A program made the translations under genes and the position numbers. A stretch of 10,256 nt of DNA from a bacterium (GTDB lineage Bacteria; Verrucomicrobiota; Verrucomicrobiia; Limisphaerales; UBA11358). Under the pieces are notes generated by a model. The model was not told the origin of the DNA, did no database searches, and saw nothing but the letters and a program-made list of their open reading frames with translations. Positions 7,145 through 10,256 of the stretch are shown here, piece by piece (position 1 is the first letter of the stretch; every line of letters starts with the position of its first letter). The DNA lies in NCBI GenBank assembly GCA_021781185.1, contig JAJXXI010000014.1, positions 1-10,256 of the forward strand. Reading direction: 5' to 3'.

Positions 7145-9384
7145 AAGCGAAAAAATTGATGCCCAGTTCCGGCCGTAAAACTGTAAGGACTCGCGGCAGT
7201 GGTCAAACTGGTCCAAACCGCGGGCGGCAACGAAGTGGCAGATTGCAGCGTGCCCGGCCCCGTCCAAATGATGTTGATGAGATTGTTGGACTGCGTGATG
7301 AAAAGCGGACTCAGTTGCGGCGGGGCAATTTGATATTCGATGCCGGTTTCGACGGCGGTTTCCGGCCCACGGTTGTCCTGCAGCAACACGCGCAGGGAAC
7401 TGCCGCCAAAAACCTTGCTGTTGTCGGGATAACGCGCCACCAGCGAAACTTGAAACTCAAATTCGGTGGCACCGACTGCTGGCGCAACCTCCCAGCCCAG
7501 ATTGGAAACGGCTCCGGCATTGAAGCTGCCATTCCGCTGATCGTAACCGTAACCGCTTTCGATCATCATTTCCGAGCCGAATAATGCGCCCGTGACCGGA
7601 TAACCCGTCGCGGCGTTCAAATCCGTGTCAAAAAACAGGTGGGAGTAATAATCGGAAAACAGCGCATAAGGCGACGCGAGGATGACGTGGCCATAAAGAT
7701 AATTCGTGTCATTGGCGAACTGAACTTGAATGTAATTCACCGGATTACCATCCGGAGTGCCCTGATATGCCCAAGGCACCCCGGCCCAATCCGCGAAGGA
7801 ACCGTCAATCGTGATTTTTTTAAAAGTGCTGAGCACGTTGGTTCCGGCGACAACCGTAATAGAAGCCGTATTGGTGTCTTCGTGCGGGGGGCTGCAACTG
7901 TCCTCTGCGCGGACGGCGAATGAATAGGTCATGCCATTCTGCAATCCGGTTACGGTATGGCAATAGGGAAAAATGCCCGGCCCGGTTCCGGTGGGATAGT
8001 TGTAGTTGGCGGGCAATCCTGGCGCGACATGGGAAAGCTTGGTGGCCGTGGCAAAGTTCACCGTTCCGCCGGTTGAATAATAAATATTGTAATATACCGG
8101 CCCAGTCTGATCCCGTGCCACATCCCAATAAACTGTCGCGCTGCCGGTGCCGGCTACGGCTTTCTGCACGCCGACGCGGGGCATCCCGGGCGTAGGGCCT
8201 TGAGCGGTGTTATCCCATATCGGCGCCTGCGTATCCACATTCGTGGTCAGCCACACCGCCGAATTGGTGTTCAATGCCTCATCCAGATAGGGATTGGTCC
8301 GATACAAGGGCCAGCCTTGAATGCCCATGCTTTCGACGTAATCCTGATTCACGGTGACCGCTGGTTGCGGTGGGGTGTGATCGTAATCCACCACAAACAA
8401 ATTGAACCCGTCCGGGCGTCCCGCCTCGGCGTTCAGCTTGGGTGCGAAGTTGTATTTGTTGTCGGGAAACGAAAGCGAAACCAGGTTGGTGGACGTGTCG
8501 CTGTAATAGCTTTCAAACATCACCATGTCCACAAACGGGCGGATGTTGTAGGGATATGTCTTGAGATTGGGGTCGTAGAAAAAAAGCCCGCGATTTGCCA
8601 TAAGCAACTTGCCGGGATAGTTCGTGTGGATTTGCCGGATGAGTGACTGCATGCCGGGAGCGGTCCATTCGTAAGGCGTGCCCCAGGTATTCGGAGCCGC
8701 AGTATCCACCGTGTCCAGAAACACGCCGTCGCAATTGAGTGCATTGCCGTAATTGGTGCTCAAGATTTCTTTCAAACCGGACTGGCCGCTCGTGGCCTTG
8801 GTCATGGTTTGCAAAACCGTCCACCAGGCGGGCGCGCCGGCATTGACATAGTAACTCCCCCAATTGGCATTTTCATCTGGCACGCCGGTCTGGTTCCCTT
8901 TCGCATTAAGGTAAAAGGAGGCATAATTCGTTCCGCCAGCCGAAGGCAGGCCCAGTGTGTTGGTGATGCTTGAAAGTGGATCGCCATCTGACGCGCGCGG
9001 ATCCACGCGCGGTCCCATGCGGTCACCTGCCACCGGGGCACCATTGCGGTCGTCTTCGCCAATGGAAAGATACGCCAGCACCCGCACGTCGTCCGCCGTG
9101 CCCAATATGCCGTCCTTTCCGCTCCGAATCGTCGCAATCTGACTGGCGGTGATGCTGCTGGCAGGGTGCAGAATCACCAGGTGATAATTCGTGCGGGCGT
9201 AGTTGACCTGGGCTGTAGTCCAGTTGCCGTAATAGATGAGATACGGCTGGGAAGTATTAAATTCCGAACGTGGCCCGTTATCGCCCGCATGTGTAACTTC
9301 TGCAAACAAATACAATAATCCAGTTAACAGCCACAACTGAACTAAATAACGGCACAGGTATATTTTTATCGCGTTGCAAATCAT
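7135..9384 (-). CDS. Secreted GH114/TM1410-like multidomain glycosidase
   Basis: 749 residues. Residues 1-33 form a signal peptide (K7, R12, then a hydrophobic run, cut after VTHA). Residues about 46-390 look like the GH114/TM1410 endo-alpha-1,4-polygalactosaminidase-type barrel: YLIYYGNW (48-55), VLAYLSIGEDD (102-112), CDGVFLDTVDT (218-228), LLMANRG (260-266) and MVMFESYY (287-294). D224 and E291 are the likely catalytic acids. A GKDGILGTADDV loop (89-100) resembles a calcium-binding turn. Residues about 400-513 form a fibronectin III-like domain, 522-685 a CBM9/DOMON-like beta domain opening with ITIDGSFADW, and 690-749 the verrucomicrobial tail ending FFRLAE. The enzyme should be exported and bind and cleave a polysaccharide, possibly galactosaminan. 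It lies 25-52 bases before the GH-D gene and likely shares its transcript. No Shine-Dalgarno precedes the ATG. Not all TM1410-like proteins have a shown activity. Confidence 0.8.
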   Translation of the reverse strand: MICNAIKIYLCRYLVQLWLLTGLLYLFAEVTHAGDNGPRSEFNTSQPYLIYYGNWTTAQVNYARTNYHLVILHPASSITASQIATIRSGKDGILGTADDVRVLAYLSIGEDDRNGAPVAGDRMGPRVDPRASDGDPLSSITNTLGLPSAGGTNYASFYLNAKGNQTGVPDENANWGSYYVNAGAPAWWTVLQTMTKATSGQSGLKEILSTNYGNALNCDGVFLDTVDTAAPNTWGTPYEWTAPGMQSLIRQIHTNYPGKLLMANRGLFFYDPNLKTYPYNIRPFVDMVMFESYYSDTSTNLVSLSFPDNKYNFAPKLNAEAGRPDGFNLFVVDYDHTPPQPAVTVNQDYVESMGIQGWPLYRTNPYLDEALNTNSAVWLTTNVDTQAPIWDNTAQGPTPGMPRVGVQKAVAGTGSATVYWDVARDQTGPVYYNIYYSTGGTVNFATATKLSHVAPGLPANYNYPTGTGPGIFPYCHTVTGLQNGMTYSFAVRAEDSCSPPHEDTNTASITVVAGTNVLSTFKKITIDGSFADWAGVPWAYQGTPDGNPVNYIQVQFANDTNYLYGHVILASPYALFSDYYSHLFFDTDLNAATGYPVTGALFGSEMMIESGYGYDQRNGSFNAGAVSNLGWEVAPAVGATEFEFQVSLVARYPDNSKVFGGSSLRVLLQDNRGPETAVETGIEYQIAPPQLSPLFITQSNNLINIIWTGPGTLQSATSLPPAVWTSLTTAASPYSFTAGTGHQFFRLAE

Positions 9385-9460
9385 GAATGGTTGTTGGAAA
9401 CGGTTTTGGCGGAGACCACAGCGGACACTGCCAACGTATTTTCAATTGTCGTCCTTCGGC
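9385..9460. other. 76-base gap between pseudopilin-like and GH114-like genes
   Basis: I see no strong hairpin, U-run, Shine-Dalgarno or paired -35/-10 boxes in it. A TTGAAA on the minus strand lacks a partner -10 at the right distance. Whether the operon starts here or further upstream cannot be decided. Confidence 0.4.
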
Positions 9461-10256
9461 TTAAGGAATGGTGGCGGGAGTCACCCACCGATTGTGCCAA
9501 TCGTAGTTCCACAACTTGGTCAACTTGGTTGATTCCACATGCCCATCGTAAAGCACCATATTAATTGACCCAACCATGCTGGCGTCGGATGTGTTATTTT
9601 TGTTTGCGCTTGCCGGCCCACGCCCGCCATGGCGGGCAATCGTAAACCGGCCCATGAACTTGGTGGCATCTCCAGCGTAAAGATCCTTGGCTGCCCCTTG
9701 CGTTTCCATCGGCCATTCGTCAATCCACATGGCATCGGCAAAAACTGGCACGGTGCTGGGACTGGCAACATTTTTCCCATATTTGTATGCCGACGTTACC
9801 CCAAACGGGAAAAGGTCTTGCACCACATAAGTTCCCGTATAAAGCCAGCCATTCAACGCATAACTCCCTTGGTAATTTGTGTTGTTCTGCGTCCATTTCC
9901 ACATCTGATCCGCCGTGCCATATTGATTGCCGCCACCAAAAACTGGCTGACTCGACGGGTTGTTGGCTACAGGGCAGGACCTGATCGCGTCCGACCGGCC
10001 AGTGTAATCCAAAAGTATTCCCATCCAAAGCGTGGAACCGGGCACACTATAATACTGAAACATTGCCCCGAAATCGCCCACATACATTGTCTGCGCAAGA
10101 CCAAGTTGTTTTAGGTTGCTAACGCAGGCAATATTCTTGGCCTTTAACTTTGCCGCCGAGAGAGCCGGCAGGAGCATCGCTGCCAAAATGGCGATAATGG
10201 CAATCACCACCAGCAGTTCGATCAAGGTAAACCCGCACGGCCCGGCTGTGCCGGTT
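9461..10256 (-). CDS. Type II pseudopilin-like protein with DUF1559/H-X-DG type C-terminus (N-terminus cut by window edge)
   Basis: The frame is open to the window edge and reads TGTAGPCG then [20 protein letters not shown], so the true start codon lies beyond 10256. The TTG at 10225 is inside the helix and is not the start. The G/F junction at about 10231/10232 is a prepilin peptidase site with Glu at +5, followed by the hydrophobic pseudopilin helix and [20 protein letters not shown]. The rest is a globular domain whose end carries IARHGG and [11 protein letters not shown], the His and Asp-Gly of the prepilin-type processing-associated pattern seen across Planctomycetes and Verrucomicrobia (here His and DG are 27 residues apart rather than 9). 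Such proteins are expanded in these phyla and are membrane-anchored by the uncleaved helix. Role unknown. It is 76 bases upstream of the GH114-like gene and in the same direction, but its link to sugar use is only by position. Confidence 0.9.
   Translation of the reverse strand, partial: TGTAGPCGFTLIELLVVIAIIAILAAMLLPALSAAKLKAKNIACVSNLKQLGLAQTMYVGDFGAMFQYYSVPGSTLWMGILLDYTGRSDAIRSCPVANNPSSQPVFGGGNQYGTADQMWKWTQNNTNYQGSYALNGWLYTGTYVVQDLFPFGVTSAYKYGKNVASPSTVPVFADAMWIDEWPMETQGAAKDLYAGDATKFMGRFTIARHGGRGPASANKNNTSDASMVGSINMVLYDGHVESTKLTKLWNYDWHNRWVTPATIP
9622..9637. repeat. 16-bp perfect palindrome GCCCGCCATGGCGGGC inside the pseudopilin-like gene
   Basis: The sequence equals its own reverse complement over 16 bases and encodes part of the ARHGGRG segment. 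No second copy is in the window. It could be a dispersed short palindromic element tolerated in coding sequence, or the chance result of His-Gly-Gly-Arg codons. Confidence 0.4.

Noticed and set aside
6246..7178. 310-residue open frame on the plus strand opposite the GH-D gene
   Set aside because: It lies antisense to a gene with clear catalytic motifs, is rich in Arg/His/Gln without recognisable domains, and fits the pattern of antisense frames kept open by GC-rich codon use.
10223..10225. TTG at 10225 as the start of the pseudopilin-like protein
   Set aside because: The frame continues upstream and the codon encodes Leu+3 of the FTLIE prepilin motif; the true start must be outside the window.
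1..10256. CRISPR arrays, tRNA or rRNA genes, insertion sequences
   Set aside because: No regularly spaced repeats, no tRNA-like cloverleaf sequences, no rRNA segments and no transposase motifs were seen on either strand.

Overview
All seven genes in this window lie on the minus strand, so transcription runs from high to low coordinates. The best guess for the host is a Verrucomicrobiota bacterium of the Pedosphaera/Limisphaerales type. The reasons are: a type II pseudopilin-like protein with the [25 protein letters not shown] start and an NLKQLGLAQ segment; a secreted enzyme ending in the LQSA..L...W..L....SPY.F......FFRL tail that I associate with secreted proteins of that group; and moderately GC-rich, SD-poor gene starts with tight gene packing. 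This placement rests on recognition of these protein families, not on a marker gene.

Layout in the direction of transcription. (1) 10256-9461: a pseudopilin/DUF1559-like protein, cut by the window edge at its N-terminus. (2) 9384-7135: a secreted multidomain protein with a GH114/TM1410-like barrel, a fibronectin III-like domain, a CBM9/DOMON-like beta domain and a C-terminal verrucomicrobial tail. (3) 7082-5124: a secreted clan GH-D (alpha-galactosidase / alpha-N-acetylgalactosaminidase-like) glycosidase. (4) 5127-3901: a membrane acyltransferase of the HGSNAT/NagX (DUF5009) type. (5) 3896-2064: a sugar-porter MFS transporter with an unusual insert of about 120 residues. (6) 2067-670: a divergent ROK-like sugar kinase with a large unknown N-terminal domain. 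(7) 543-1: a PIG-L family zinc deacetylase, cut by the window edge at its C-terminus.

Genes 3 to 6 are packed as an operon: two ATGA stop/start overlaps (5124-5127 and 2064-2067) and one 4-base gap. Gene 2 precedes gene 3 by 25-52 bases and gene 7 follows gene 6 by 126 bases, so they probably belong to the same unit. Gene 1 is 76 bases upstream of gene 2. No convincing intrinsic terminator or promoter is visible anywhere.

Taken together this looks like a carbohydrate-use locus: secreted or periplasmic cleavage (genes 2, 3), modification across the inner membrane (4), import (5), phosphorylation (6) and deacetylation (7). Four of the families present (GH114, GH-D, HGSNAT-type N-acetyltransferase, PIG-L N-deacetylase) have characterised members that act on amino sugars. 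I therefore infer that an alpha-linked galactosamine/N-acetylgalactosamine or other amino-sugar glycan is a plausible target. Plain alpha-galactoside use is the simpler alternative. No stretch above 300 bases lacks a gene.
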